A program made the translations under genes and the position numbers. A stretch of DNA of 64,000 nt. It comes from Ailurus styani (lineage: Eukaryota; Chordata; Mammalia; Carnivora; Ailuridae). The stretch spans positions 748,447 to 812,446 of the forward strand of contig LNAC01000230.1 of the NCBI GenBank assembly GCA_002007465.1, given 5' to 3'. The notes beneath the pieces were generated by a model. The model saw only the letters and a program-made list of their open reading frames with translations. It was not told where the DNA came from and did not search any database. Positions 11,830 through 23,785 of the stretch are shown piece after piece. The first letter of the stretch is position 1, and the number at the start of each line of letters is the position of its first letter.

Positions 11830-12796
11830 TCCAATAAAATTCACCCCATTTTACAATCTCTGTTGTATACATGTAGTTAATCTTTCTGACCAGTGTATCA
11901 ATTAAAGCCCAGTCAGGCTTTACCTGTTGAGTTGCACATTCTTTTCTAAAGCACTTAAAGCTAGTTCGCAATCACTTAGAAACCCTATCTTTCATGACAT
12001 TTTAGCCAGGCCCTCCAGGTCACATGCCGACTCTTAGGAATCAAGCTGTTAAAAGTACTAGGAACCTATCTACCTTCCTTAAGCCTCAAACAGACAAGAC
12101 AATGCCTAGCTGAATTGAGACTCCTAAGCCAACTCGGCCTGCTAAATGAATCTCATAATTCAGACCTCAAGAGAAAAGTCCATGGTTAGGGGGTTACACA
12201 TTCTTATATCCCATTCGACCCCACGGTCCATCAACAGGTCCAGTGGCAACAGAATCTGTTCTAGAAAAAGTGCCAATTTATGCCCCGGTGTATTAGCTTG
12301 CTGTCGAACTGGCGAAACCAAGAGCTCGTGATTCGCCGACAGATTTACAGATTACATACATACCCTGTTACCCATTACCAAGATTTCAGAGCCAAATATG
12401 GCTGTAAATCAGGTTTCTTCATTCTCAAACACAGAGAATAATATTTGGGAAAACATTCAAATTCTCTGGCTCCCTTCCACATTTGTTCTCTTCCCAAGGC
12501 TGAGGCCCCACGTGCAAAAACAAGACAGCTGTGTAACTGTAGGGCCTTGATTCTCTCCTCCCCGCCCCTCCCGCCCCCAGTGAACTCCATGTGCAGTTAC
12601 TACACCATCTCGTGGCCATGACTGTAAACTGCACGTTCCCCGCCGGGAGGCAACTTGCCAACATCCTCTCTGCGGCCTTGCAAAAAGGTCCATCACCGTC
12701 CTGTCTTCTCCTTTTCTTCCTTCCAGCCACCAAATTGGAAAGGAGAGGCCATGCGAGCAGGGCTTATTCTCTGTGCTTCCTTCTCTCTCTCTCCAC
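11830..12796. other. Unique sequence
   Basis: The several long overlapping frames across 12.4-13.1 kb arise from the adjacent TG/CG minisatellite. I see no exon. Confidence 0.45.
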
Positions 12797-12903
12797 CTGC
12801 GTGTGTGTGTGCCTGCGGGCATGCCTGCGTATACGCGTGCGTGCCTGCGTATACGTGTGCGTGCCTGCGTGCGTGCCTGCGTATACGCGCGCACGCCCAC
12901 ACG
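12797..12903. repeat. Complex TG/CG-rich minisatellite
   Basis: A unit close to GCCTGCGTATACGCGTGCGT is repeated about four times, with variants, between a (TG)n start and a CGCGCGCACGCC end. It is almost wholly alternating purine-pyrimidine, a Z-DNA-prone pattern, and unusually CpG-rich. Confidence 0.92.
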
Positions 12904-13599
12904 TCCTGCAAAGACCACTTTCATGCCCCAACTGGCTCCCAAGCTTCTATCAGAAATCCTGGAAATCAGATAAAGGGACTTCCAGAAGAAATTCTTCCCC
13001 AAGGTGCTGTTTCCTTCAATCGCAGATATCACCTACTCCAAATAGCAAGTCTGTGTTTGAGTTTTGAACAATTTCCCTGTAATACTAAGTCTCTGAACTA
13101 TTAAAAGGTTCAGGAGGCCAGATACATTTTGCTTCATCAGTAAAACCACCCAAGGAAGGGCCTCATTAAAAACAGCAGCAAGAAATCAATTAAAATCAGC
13201 TTAGACACTGTGGAAGGAAATGACTTTGTCAGGTTAGTAAAATGACATCTCTCTGAGGGAAGTGACAATGTGACATATTTAAAGGAGTACCAATGGTTGG
13301 ATCAAAGTCCACGGGTGCTGAGTCAGTCAAAAGGGTAACTCTGACACGCACCAGCAGGGTTGGGGGAGGCAGGCTATGGTTTTCTGCTCTAAGGGAGGCA
13401 GGAGAATTTGATAGCCTGTAGGATGCGAAGACTGAGGGCGAAATCAAGGCTGCTGTGTTGGCTTTATAATGAGTCCACTTGCCTACATTTCCCAGTATTC
13501 CCTTTCTCACATGTTTTGGTTAGAGTGGTCCACGAGAGATTCTCGTGAGCGATTTGGAGGGCAGAAGGGAAACGGAAATCGTGGCACAGTTCATGCATC

Positions 13600-14003
13600 T
13601 TGTTGCTTATCTGCTGGCTCCCCTCATATTCCTTGTGTCCTTCTTCAGCTTCAACTTCTGGACCAGATATGTGTGTGTTTAGCTCTGTGACAAAGTGTCT
13701 TGGCCTCTGTAGGACACTCGTGACATCAAGGTCAAGGGAACAGGTACTGATATGGATTTCAGTTCATCGTCATGGGGTCTACAGGGTTCTTGTCCACACC
13801 CCTTTCACAGCTACCTTCCCTTCCCGACTGCTCCCCTGGTGGACTTCAAGTTTCAGCATCAGGCACAAAGACAAGTACCTTCCAGAGACAGCTTAACCAG
13901 CACCCGCAATTGTGTGATGTCAGATCCTTGAAACAAATCTCTTTGTGGATAGATATATGTCCTCATGGGGTCTGCTTCTCTGATTGAACCCTTGACTGAT
14001 ACA
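13600..14003 (+). mobile_element. Possible LTR-type or other ancient repeat
   Basis: The segment closes with CTGATTGAACCCTTGACTGA TACAG, a pattern common at the end of several old mammalian repeats (ACCCTGACTAATACAG), preceded by GCAATTGTGTGATGTCAGAT. The family was not resolved by eye. Confidence 0.35.
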
Positions 14004-14854
14004 GCCACATAAAGATGGGCCACACACAAGGAAAACCTATGACACCACAAACTGCTCTTGGACTTTAGTGAGATTCTTCCAAGGATATAATTCAACGAAA
14101 AAACCCCAATAAATTTCCTCACAGGAAAAATTTAATCCAAACGTGCAGGTCTTGAGTGTCTATCATGGGCAAGTCTAGAACAGAAGAGAGAGAAAGTCTA
14201 AAAGCCTGCTTTCCCCTAAAGAATGTATTTATAGTTCAGTAAGGGAGATAAGGCAGACATGCAAAAAATAAAATTCAAGACAATTTGATAAGCTCTGCAA
14301 GAGAGGTTCAAAGTGTTATCAGAGTATCTTCCCCACCAGGGATCCAATATCTAACTGTGTACAGAGATGACCACAAGCATCCTAGTTTATTGCCTCCATG
14401 GGTATGTCTACTGCTCTCGAGTTTTCCAAAGTGTGTGTAAAGCAGATACAACAACATTCTAACTAGTCACACAAAGGCTATTTATTGCTGGAGCACTGCT
14501 CTAAGAAGGGTTGCCAGGTTGGGAGGCTGCCCAAGGCCAGGGGCCAGGTTGCTGTGTCACGTGCGTTCGGACCTGGTAAGCAGGCTGAGTCAGGGCCCTC
14601 CCGGCTGTAAGCGTGTGTCCTCTAATCCCGAAGGCTACCAGCCCAAGGACTGATGTGAGACCCCTGCTGGTCCAGGGCTACCTGTAGAGGAAAATCCAAG
14701 ATAGCATGGGGTGATTCTTTCCATGACAAGTGGTCCTTTGTGACAAAAGCCTTTGCAGCAAAACTCATTTAAATATCATCAGTCACTCATTCATTCGTTC
14801 ATTTAACAAACATTTGTTGAGTAACTAACAGGTGCTTCCTCTCTCTCCACACCC

Positions 14855-15145
14855 TGCCACTTCTCACCCTTCACACTGAAATGTCACCTCTCAGAGTAGT
14901 GTTGACCCTAAATACTCCCGTTTACCACTTTCCTCTGTACGTTTCCTTCATGACACTCAGCATGGTTTGGCCTTCTCATGTGAATGGTAAGATATTTTCA
15001 TTCATGTCAGTCTCCAATAGTAGACCAGAAGCTCCGCAAAAGCAGCTCTCCTACCCTTTTCATTCATATCTGCTATCCACCCTGAGCACAGACCCTGGCA
15101 GGTAGTAGGTTAGGTACACGGTAAATATTTGCTAAGCAAATGACG
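14855..15145 (+). mobile_element. L2 3' fragment
   Basis: ACTGAAATGTCACCTCTCAG, TTTCCTTCATGACACTCAGC, ACCAGAAGCTCCGCAAAAGC and GGTAAATATTTGCTAAGCAA follow the L2 3' end. Confidence 0.75.
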
Positions 15146-15389
15146 ATCAAGAAGCTGAAGCGATGAAGATGACAGGGACAGGCCACATCCTCGCTGTCCT
15201 GAAGCTCACAGTAAACCGGGGGAGGTAAACAGGCAACCCAAAGAAGGAGTGATGACAATGACCTCAGACAGCCTATCTCATCACCTCCCTAAGATACACC
15301 TCCCCCCATATCAAGTTTTAGGAAATGGGTATAAAATCAAAGAGGACAAGATTCTAAGCAGTCACCTGGAGGGCTATTTACTGCTTTGG

Positions 15390-15790
15390 GCTGGGCGCTG
15401 GGGTGGGAGTGGACACGGGCTGAGGTGAACACTGAAGAGAGGTAACTAAATCTACTTAGGAGAGGGCCAGGGAAGACTCACTGGAAGTGGTGACATTGAG
15501 GCAGAGTCTGAAGGAAGAACAGGGCTTCAGGCAGCTAAGAGGAGCATTTATAGTCATTGTTATTGGGTGGCGAGCATGCAGTGCTAGCAGAGAAGGTAAG
15601 AGTGAGGAGGATAAGCAGCAGTAGCCTTTAAGGCAAAGAGGAGAGCATGTGCAAATGCCCAGGGGTGAAAGTAGAGCCACGGGGAGGACTCAGATCACAC
15701 CTCTTGGCTGGTGCATGGGGTGTGCTGAGAGATGCCCCAAGCAGATCGGCAGGGGCCAGATCTTAAAAGGTCGTGAATGCCAGACACAAG
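15390..15790. mobile_element. Possible ancient interspersed repeat, family unresolved
   Basis: GAGCATGTGCAAATGCCCAG, GATCGGCAGGGGCCAGATCT and TAAAAGGTCGTGAATGCCAG match a motif order I know from many mammalian loci. Similar text appears at about 19400-19520, 30640-30960 and 36880-37180, so four copies may lie in the window. Confidence 0.4.
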
Positions 15791-16265
15791 ACTTGGAAAT
15801 GACACTGGAAGACCTTCACTGAGTGTGCTTTATTTACAAAGATACCATTTCATTGGTTATACACCAGGGGGTTACAATGAAATGCATGAAATCGGGCTAA
15901 CACGTAGTGCTACTATTGAAGTTAGCCATAATCTTCAGATAAAAAGCTGGAACATATGGACTGACAATGGAATGGATTTGTAGAAATCATGATCATCACA
16001 GAAAATGCAGAGCATTTGGCTGATGTGTGGTTTTCCTGTACGATATCCAACACACAAGAGGAATTCTGAGTACCAAGCAGAGTACGTCACGTGTCTGCTA
16101 CATAGTGATTCCTAGCATTGTTGAGAATAAATAGACATTGTTCTTATCTATTAAAGCAAAGGATACTTGCCAACTTTAGACAGATGTTACTATGTCCAGT
16201 GGGTGCCCAGTATGTGTCTAATCTAGCACAGGACTCCATGAGGAGAGAGTGGAAAAAGAGTATAA

Positions 16266-16317
16266 AGCAAAAAACAAACAAACAAACAAACAAACAAACA
16301 ACAACAACAAAAAAACT
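16266..16317. repeat. (AAAC)n / (AAC)n simple repeat
   Basis: Seven or so CAAA units followed by CAACAACAAC and an A-run. Confidence 0.95.
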
Positions 16318-16554
16318 AGATTCTGTAGGGATGGAAATATTTCCTTTTAAGATCGTGAATCCAATTACTGAGTAATTTATCAGAATACAATGGATGGGAC
16401 AGGGGAAGAATGTAAAAACAGTACCAAGAAAAATGGTGCCAGTGTTTCATAAAAATTTACTGAACGCATTAGTTAAAAATAATAATCAGTTGCTTTAGCG
16501 CTAGGAATGTTTACCTGTATTAATCCAATCAAATTGCAAAGCACCAGAACTCTG

Positions 16555-16740
16555 TTTAAAACACTTGGCATATTTTAACTCATTGAATCGTTACCACAAA
16601 TCTATGGAGTAAGTACCGTTATAATAGCGATTTTAGAAATGGGGAGAGCTAGGCTCGGAAAGATGAAGTCATCGGCCCTAGGTCATGTGGCTAATAAAGG
16701 GTCAAGCCAGGATTATGAACCCAGACACTTTGATTATTAT
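16555..16740 (-). mobile_element. MIR
   Basis: GGAGTAAGTACCGTTATAAT, then GGTCATGTGGCTAATAAAGG and GCCAGGATTATGAACCCAGA mark an antisense copy. Confidence 0.82.
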
Positions 16741-16864
16741 AGTAGGAATCTCAGAAATGGTTCTGCTTTAAGTTGAAGGCCAATAAGCAATAGAACAGAG
16801 CACAATAAAAAAAGAAAGTGGACGTTCTCGAAGTTTCTTACGAAAACATTAGGGTATTGCTGGC

Positions 16865-16995
16865 TGCATCCGACCCAGACAGACCTGAGATGGAATCTCA
16901 GCTCTGCCACAAATTACCTGTGTGACCTTTGGGAAGATACTTGCTGCCTCTGGGCCTCAAGGTAAAGCTGTAAAATGGGAGAAGGAGGAGTGGAA
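16865..16995 (+). mobile_element. MIR fragment
   Basis: ATCTCAGCTCTGCCACAAAT, then TACCTGTGTGACCTTTGGGA and GCTGTAAAATGGGAG. Confidence 0.82.
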
Positions 16996-17984
16996 ATGTG
17001 CTATGGGTTTGCCCTGCTGGTCTTAGAGCTGGAACAAGTTTTTAAAAATGTTTTCAGATGATTTCAAAAGAAGTTTTGCTCTTCCAGATGCATTTTACCC
17101 ACCAAGTATGGAAACCACACGCTTTCTTTGATTTACACTAGTGCTGTGTATGTGTAGATTGTGTACAGTGATTGTCTTTGATAAGAAAGGCAGTCTATGA
17201 AATAGAGAGGGCCCAATGCGGACAGGAGGCCAAAACCATTTTGTTGGACATGAAAATATTTTCTAATGCCCCAGAGTGGAATTGGGAATTATGCTTGTGG
17301 AAATCAAAGCATAGAACTCATGGTCAAAAGACCTGAGACCAAGGGCCAAGTTTGGCTGTTTCCATCTGTGAGATGTAGAAGAATCTTTATGGGTCTAATA
17401 ATGCTAAGTTCAAGGGTGAGGAGATCTCAAGCTGCCTCTCCAGGGGCAAAGGTACCAGGCTGTGGACTGGGTGTCTGTGGGTCCAGGGACAAGCACTGAG
17501 CAGAGTACAGTCTGAAGAACCAGAAGGAAGCCAGTCGCTTTGTGAGTATTGCTAACAGGAAAAGAAACCACCGTTAATTAAGTTTCAGAGAAGCCAGAAA
17601 TGGCTTCCTAGCTTGTCTGTATCAGGAGCTCAAGGCCCTCCATCCCCAGCTACTATTCTGGAGGAAGCTTCCACTGGAGTAGGTGTGTGGCCAGGGACCC
17701 ACTTCTCTGAACCTCAGTTTGCTTCTCTGTATAATGGGAAACTAATAAAACGTGTTTTTGGAAAAATGAGATGAAGCCCCTTTTATGGATGTCTGGGAAT
17801 TGCTTCAGAGTATTACAGCTGGTAGGGCAAGTGAGTGAGGACATGGATGAAACGAGATTGACTGAGAGTTGATAATTGCTGTAGCTGAGTGATAGGGAAA
17901 TGGGGCTTCATGATGCTGTGCTCTCTATTTTCGTAGGGGTTTGGATCTTCCCACAATGAAAGGTTTTAAATAATGAATAAAGCA

Positions 17985-18335
17985 GAGAGAGTGCGCCCTG
18001 GAGTTCCAACAAGGTTTGATTTGGGCTCCTGCCTCTAAGTATTGAGCACATGAAGTATGCTCTCCTGAGCCTCAGCCTACTTCTCCGTAAAATGTGGGAA
18101 GTAATTATTCCTGCCTCACAGGGTAGCCATGAAGATTAAGTGAGGTTGTGCATATAAACGACTTAGTGCAGCAGCTGAGATACAATACAGTTCCGAAGAT
18201 ATTAGCTACTAGTTCTGCCATTGTTGTTGCTTTTGGTGTTACTCTTATTTTACTATATGAAGGACCAAGAAGAGCTGTAGGCATGCAGTAGGTATTTAAT
18301 AAATGCTGTGGCTCATCATGATTATCCTCAACCTC
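17985..18335 (+). mobile_element. MIR (THER1-like core)
   Basis: CTCAGCCTACTTCTCCGTAA, TTCCTGCCTCACAGGGTAGC, ATGAAGATTAAGTGAGGTTG and a final GTAGGTATTTAATAAATGCT give the MIR order. Confidence 0.75.
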
Positions 18336-18694
18336 GTTAGGAGTTGAACTCTTCCCATCTGGTCAGAATGCACCGTTAAGTTGCACTCCTAATCTGGAGC
18401 GGGGAGATCAGCAGATGTGGACATTGAGGTCTCCGGGCTGAGTAAGGGCTGTTTTCCCTTAGTGGAGTGGAGCTGGTATATAAAAGTTCAGCAATTTCCC
18501 CCCAAGAGCAGGACCATCTAAGTAGCCTCAAGTTGAGCTGTCAGAGCCGGCCTCTGCAGAACCTCTGGAAGCAGGAGGCAGTGGGAGATTAAAGACAGCT
18601 GGAGACAGGCAGCTCTCAGGGGTTTCATTCATTCAGGGGCTTAGAGCAGGCTCTCCGTCCTTGGAAAAGGACTCAGCCAGGAGTCATTTACTTT

Positions 18695-18798
18695 TCCTAA
18701 GTTTTTAAAAGTAATCTCTATGCCCAACGTGGGATTCGAACTCATGACCTTGAGTTCAAGAGTCACATGCTTCCCCTGACTGAGCCAGCCAGGCGCCT
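18695..18798 (-). mobile_element. Short SINEC, tRNA-like head with A-tail
   Basis: It reads AAGTAATCTCTATGCCCAAC, then CGTGGGATTCGAACTCATGA and GACTGAGCCAGCCAGGCGCC. This is the shorter carnivore SINE class, without the TC-rich segment. The tRNA-like A and B boxes are visible, but it is a retroposon and not a tRNA gene. Confidence 0.88.
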
Positions 18799-19066
18799 GG
18801 GGAATCATTCTCTTGATAACAGCCTTCTCCGACCTCCCTTCCTGGTTTCCTCCTACACCAGGCCTAATTCACAGTGAAGTGCTCAATGGAGGTTAGTCAG
18901 CTGAACGGGCTCTAGGACAGAAATCAAGTTGCCAGAAACTGGACATTGGGTCAGCAAAGAGAAGCTAATTAAAAAAATGCCTCCAGACTCAAGCTGGGCT
19001 TACTTCCAGAACCTGGGGCTGGCCTCTCACCTGCTCAACTTGCTTGCTCCTATTGGTTGCTACTTG

Positions 19067-19265
19067 CTTTTTTTTTTTAAGATTTTATTTATTTATTTGA
19101 CACAGAGAGGGAGATCACAAGTAGGCAGAGAGGCAGGCAGAGAGAAAGGAGAAAGTAGGCTCCCTACTGAGCAGGGAGCCTGATGTGGGACTCAATCCCA
19201 GGACCCTGAGGTCATGACCTGAGCCAAAGGCAGAGGCTTAACCCACTGAGCCACCCAGGCGCCCC
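19067..19265 (-). mobile_element. CAN-SINE, full length
   Basis: T-run, AAGATTTTATTTATTTATTT, then AAGTAGGCAGAGAGGCAGGC, and ends CCACTGAGCCACCCAGGCGC. This is the abundant younger subtype with the mustelid-like TC segment. Confidence 0.96.
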
Positions 19266-19529
19266 TCAATGATAGTTCAAAAACTCCTATTCGAATTCAT
19301 TTTGGAAGGCTCCCACCTGGGACAAGGAGTAAAGAATGTTAGCCTGAAGCAAAGGTTCAAATTCAAGTAGGGTGGCATTCAACCGTAAGCCTGTGAGCCT
19401 CGGAAGAGTGGAGGTTAGGTTATGGAGAGCACTGTGCATTTAGCCAAGCAGTGTGGACTCGATCTGCAGATAGTGGAGAGTCACCAGTGCTTTCTGAGAA
19501 GGGCAGTGCAGTGATCAGACCTGTGATTT

Positions 19530-19705
19530 AGGACAGTAGCTCCCCCATTTACCTAACCATGTTCGAATCCCCTTTGAATCATCTTCGAATCTCACCCAAA
19601 AAGGCAGAATCCGTTGCTTTACACCGCGAGATTCTGATTCAGAAACTTGGCAGTGGGGCCAGGAAATCTGCATCTTTAAAAAAATACATCCTAAACACCT
19701 TGTGA
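19530..19705. mobile_element. Possible MER5-type relic
   Basis: TTTGAATCATCTTCGAATCT, GATTCTGATTCAGAAACTTG and GGAAATCTGCATCTTTAAAA resemble a strongly diverged MER5 element. The terminal repeats are not readable. Confidence 0.4.
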
Positions 19706-21039
19706 GACCACAAGTCCATGGATGGCGTTATGAGATGCGGTTTCAGGAAGATGAGTGTGGCAGTCAAGAAAGAGGCTCGGGACAGGAGAATAGTGTGGAA
19801 ACCTGACCTTGAGTGGGAATGGTGAAAATCAAAACAAGGACCCATCCTGTCAAGTTCCTGAGGGTTTGGGGGAAAGTATGTTTTCAACTGCAGTGGGCTC
19901 TGGGGAGCCTGTTAGAGGTCGAGATCACTCTTGATCCATCCTATTCATCTTGATTAGTCAGTGCTGAGGCTCTTTCCTTAAACTTCTTTCCTACCTGTTC
20001 AGGGTTGTAAAGCCTAACTCTGCCTCTTCGATCAAATGCAGGGAGTCTTTACCATATAATTCCAAGGACCTTGATGGGCACATGATTCTTTCGAACTAGT
20101 TTCAGGGACAGAAGGTCTCTCTTGGGCCTGAGAAAAAAACCACTCTTACGTTAGAATTAAGCCACGAAAAGGTTGGTTAGGGTTGGCTCCAGCTGGTTGG
20201 TTGGGCCCCATCAAGTTATGGTATAGCCCTCTCTTTGAAGACTTGACCGCTCCCCTCAGGTCCTCTTGAGTCACGTGAAATCCATGAGAACATTTTCAAG
20301 TCACAAAAACTGTTAAAGTTTTCTTAGGTCCAGTTAAAGCATCATTAAATCCTACACAGATTAGTGAAGTCACAAGATTTCACCAGGCATAATGAGAATA
20401 GAATTTATAAAACTTAATGAGAATTGATGAGGATTATTGAACCTTGTCCTGCCCTTAAGGCAACAAGATCAAAATTTAGAAATTCAAATGGGAAGAGAAG
20501 CAAAGTATTCTTTTGCTTTCCTTTTTTTAAAGCCAGGTGAGCTACCTGAAGTTACAAGACTTGCGTGGGTCCTTCGTGACTGCTAATCTTATAAACTAGT
20601 ATGAGCTAACTTTTAAAGGGCTCTCTCTCCTCCCTCCCAGGTGGCATATGTGCATTTTAATAGAGTCTTCCTCCAAACAGGCCGCTTCCACCCAGAGTAG
20701 CAAATTGAAGTGTGGGAATTCCAGGTGCCAACCCAGACCCATGAGACAGGCAGCTAGACTTTCGGGGCCCTCTCATGTGTCATGCAAACAGGCCCACGCA
20801 GTGGCAATGTCAGGTGGGCTGGTGAGTGAGTCATCCTTGCTTCAGTGCAATAAAGTAGATCCCAAATCAGCCAGGGATGTCAGATAATGCATTTTCATTG
20901 CTGGAGAGAGTTATCAGTGACTCACTTGGCATTTTGTGGATTAGATCTTTCTGAATACTTCTGTCAGTGGCTGCGTTCGAAACTCAAAAGTAAACCTCAG
21001 GATAGGTCTTTATATAATCAATGATGTGACAGTTGTAAT
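19706..21039. other. Unique sequence
   Basis: No interspersed repeat or exon recognised; a short (TA)n lies at 21040-21051. Confidence 0.45.
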
Positions 21040-21224
21040 ATATATATATATTTTCAAGAAAGTTTTGAAAAGTGAGTCACAAGGGGACATCACACTACTT
21101 TTTGCTTAGTTGCTTGCCAATATTTTCAATTCTTGATCTCAGAATCAGTGTTGAGCTATTAAAGACACGGGCATTTTCAGACACCTAACTCTTTATCCTA
21201 ATGGCAATGACTGTGATCATGATA

Positions 21225-21455
21225 ATACTATCCAACACATGTAAATCTTATTCTGTGTCAGGCAGTGTTCTAAGTGCTTTACAAGTATGACCTCACTGAA
21301 TGCCGACAACGACCCTGTGAAGTGGGAGCTCTTATTTCCGCCACTTATGGGGCGCGGGGCGGGAACTGAGGCAGAGAGGTTTGTGACTTCCCCAAGGTCA
21401 CAGAGCTGGTAAGTGGCAGGGCTGGGATACTGACCCACCCAGTGTGGACTCAGTT
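21225..21455 (-). mobile_element. MIR
   Basis: CAGGCAGTGTTCTAAGTGCT, GAAGTGGGAGCTCTTATTTC, AAGGTCACAGAGCTGGTAAG and GCAGGGCTGGGATACTGACC, in antisense order. Confidence 0.87.
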
Positions 21456-21585
21456 TAGGGGCCCAGGGTTAACCATCCACTCTACACCAGTCGTGTGGGG
21501 CAAAGCATGATACGTCACTGAGCTTTCCCCAAAAAAGGGAAATTGAATAATGAGAACAACGTAGTTTCATTTTTGTTATCAATAT

Positions 21586-21618
21586 TATGTGTGTGTTGGA
21601 CACACACACACACACAGA
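21586..21618. repeat. (TG)n-TTGGA-(CA)n inverted simple repeat
   Basis: TGTGTGTGTTGGACACACAC followed by more CA; the two halves can form a short hairpin. Confidence 0.9.
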
Positions 21619-22017
21619 GGTGGAGAGACAGAGAGAGATTAGATTTGAATGGGAATAAGACAAGGAGGTCTGGAAGAAATCACATAATTATACTAGTTAC
21701 TTGGAGAGACGGAGAGTTGTGTAGGTAATTTCGCTTTTCCTTCACACACCTCTATTGTTTTAGATCGAACACACACACTGAGGAACTAATTAAGCTTTTA
21801 ACTTAATGCCATTGCTTAACAGCCCTTGCTTTGGATTCCCGTAATCCTGAGACAAAAGATCAGGGTCTTTGCTGTTCTCACGCTCAATGCCGTGACTTTC
21901 ATGTAGTAGATATTCAATAAATGTTCGTATCACGCCTCCCTGTTGTCTCCGACGCGGGGCTTACTATGGACTCTACCAGGATTTCACTATTTAGGACGTT
22001 TGGACTGGTCCTTAGCT

Positions 22018-22210
22018 CAGGGGTGGCACAATTTTTTTTCTCAAGGGCAAGGAGAGAAGTATTTCAGGCTCTTGGGGTCATAAGATCTGTGTCGCAATTT
22101 CTGCCTCCATCGTGTGAGAGCAGCCAGAGGAAATATGTAAAGAGACGGGCATGACTGAGTTCCAATAAAATTTGATTTACAGGTTCGCAGTGTTCAGATG
22201 CCGGCTGTAA
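22018..22210 (+). mobile_element. hAT-Charlie type non-autonomous DNA transposon relic
   Basis: CAGGGGTGGCACAATTTTTT, GTATTTCAGGCTCTTGGGGT, AATATGTAAAGAGACGGGCA and TTCCAATAAAATTTGATTTA match the common mammalian 'GTAAAGGGCCAG...TTCCAATAAAACTTTATTTAC' element. The subfamily name is not certain. Confidence 0.7.
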
Positions 22211-23329
22211 CTGGTCAGAACAGGGTCACTGGCGCCGAGAAACAGTTGATTTACTTTGTTCTCAGGATAGTTTTCTCCTGCAGTTCTGAGGGCTTTGCAC
22301 ATATGCAAAGGTCTGATGGATGGATTATAAATCTACTTTGGAATTTTTCAGGTGTTGATGGAATTGCTTTGATGTTTGAAACTGTCAGGTTGCCTCATTC
22401 TTGCCACGTGAGAGACTAGGATGGCCTTATTCCACAATCTCATGGGATTACCCTTGGGGTCGGCATCCACTGTGTCTTGTTATATTTTGTACAAAACTTT
22501 GTTTACTTAGTTGAATCCTTAGCGAAGATGAGAGAGAAGGAAGTCCTCCTTAGGACAGGGCGGGAGAGCCGTGGGTCCCACACCAGGCCCCCCCACCGGA
22601 CTACTCTGTCACTCTGGTGTGTCTCAGGAGTGGGGAGACTAGGCTTTTCCAGACCCTCCACTCACTGCCTCCCCGCCCCCCGCCCCCACAGATAGCTCCA
22701 TTTTTCCTTGGTTGTAACTCCTGTTGAAAATCCTAGGTCCTTAGGAACTGGGCCAAGTAGTCTTTTCCTCATTATGGCTCCTCTCTGGGCAACCTCGATA
22801 GTCCATTTCCTAAGAAGCCAACCCTGATCTAGTTCTCCTCCGTTTTCCCCCCTTCAGTGAGAGTGCCCTGTTCTCCAGGCATATCCTTCTCAGGGGGAAA
22901 GGGAAACAACCTTTATTTCCTAACTATTTCAAGTTCTTAGCCTCTGTGTTCCTGTTCCCAGTTCCTCCCAAGGAACACACATAATCAGGACCATTGGCCA
23001 CCCAATTCTTGCTCAATAAACATTCCATGGGCAACATTCTCTAAGTATGAATAGTTTGCAAAGTAATAATTAAACCCTCAAGATTAGTGGCTTTTCCCCC
23101 CTCTAATCCATGCAACCAATATCTAAATTCCTTTTGGAAAAGGGCAAAGGCAAATCATCCCCATCTATAGTCCTAACCGTAAGTTTGTTTGGCAAACTAC
23201 GCACCTCACGCAGAACTAGATCATGGCATGTCCCTGACTTTAAAAGCCCATATTTAAAAGCTTACCTTTAACCTCTATCCTGCAGACAGAGGGGATAGAG
23301 AAGAAATAAAGAGCCCCATTTTTCCTTCC
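22211..23329. other. Unique sequence downstream of the poly(A) site
   Basis: Contains a C-rich run at 22666-22688 and otherwise nothing recognised. Confidence 0.45.
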
Positions 23330-23349
23330 TGCATGCTTTTAAGCATGCA
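23330..23349. repeat. 20-bp perfect palindrome
   Basis: TGCATGCTTTTAAGCATGCA has 9-bp arms. An octamer ATGCAAAT (23345-23352) overlaps the right arm. It lies about 60 bp left of the MaLR LTR. Confidence 0.9.
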
Positions 23350-23407
23350 AATATCTATTTCAGTAACTGTTAAATTAAAACGCACACACATTTCATTTGC
23401 ATAGAGT

Positions 23408-23785
23408 AATGGACTGAGTGTTTGGGTTCCCCCCACATCCATGTGTTGAAACCTTAAGCCCAATGTGATGGGATCTGGAGGTAGGGCCTTGGGGAGGTAA
23501 TTGGGTCAGGAAAGCAGAGCCCTCAGGAATGGGATCAGTGTCCTTATAAGAAGAGCAACCCTGTCTTTCCTTGACAACTTTGTCCTACCCAAAAGAGACA
23601 GTGTGGGCCCCCAGAAGGAAGCCCCCAAAGCGAAGTCTGTTTTAACACCATAGATTAGAACAGGTCATCTCACTTCCACACCTGGTGGCTAGGAGTTCAA
23701 AACGAAACTCCTTGAGAGAAGAGAATTCTGTCTGTGGTGTCATGATACCTAGTGGCTGCAACACTTGAAATCACGAAACTACTTC
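23408..23785 (+). mobile_element. ERVL-MaLR LTR relic (MST/MLT1-like)
   Basis: ATGGACTGAGTGTTTGGGTT, TGTTGAAACCTTAAGCCCAA, TGTGATGGGATCTGGAGGTA and TGTCCTTATAAGAAGAGCAA follow the 5' half of a MaLR LTR. The second half is degraded. No internal retroviral region is visible. It ends at the inferred HS6ST2 poly(A) site. Confidence 0.75.

Larger units (their letters stand above)
1..23784. other. Intergenic DNA downstream of HS6ST2
   Basis: No exon, CpG-island promoter or processed pseudogene was recognised. The block consists of SINEs, MIR, L1, L2, CR1 and LTR relics, CA/TG repeats and unique sequence. In human the neighbour on this side is MBNL3 (recalled, not seen here). Confidence 0.65.

Noticed and set aside
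12797..12903. CRISPR-like direct repeats
   Set aside because: The units are contiguous with no unique spacers, and the sequence is a mammalian genome.
12457..13104. Several overlapping frames of 60-191 residues on both strands
   Set aside because: All cross the TG/CG minisatellite, which lacks stops in several frames; no domain is visible.
18695..18798. tRNA gene
   Set aside because: tRNA-like boxes are present, but it is the head of a SINE with an A-tail; the cloverleaf is incomplete.
23408..23785. Endogenous retrovirus with coding capacity
   Set aside because: Only a solitary degraded LTR is seen; no gag, pol or env-like sequence adjoins it.
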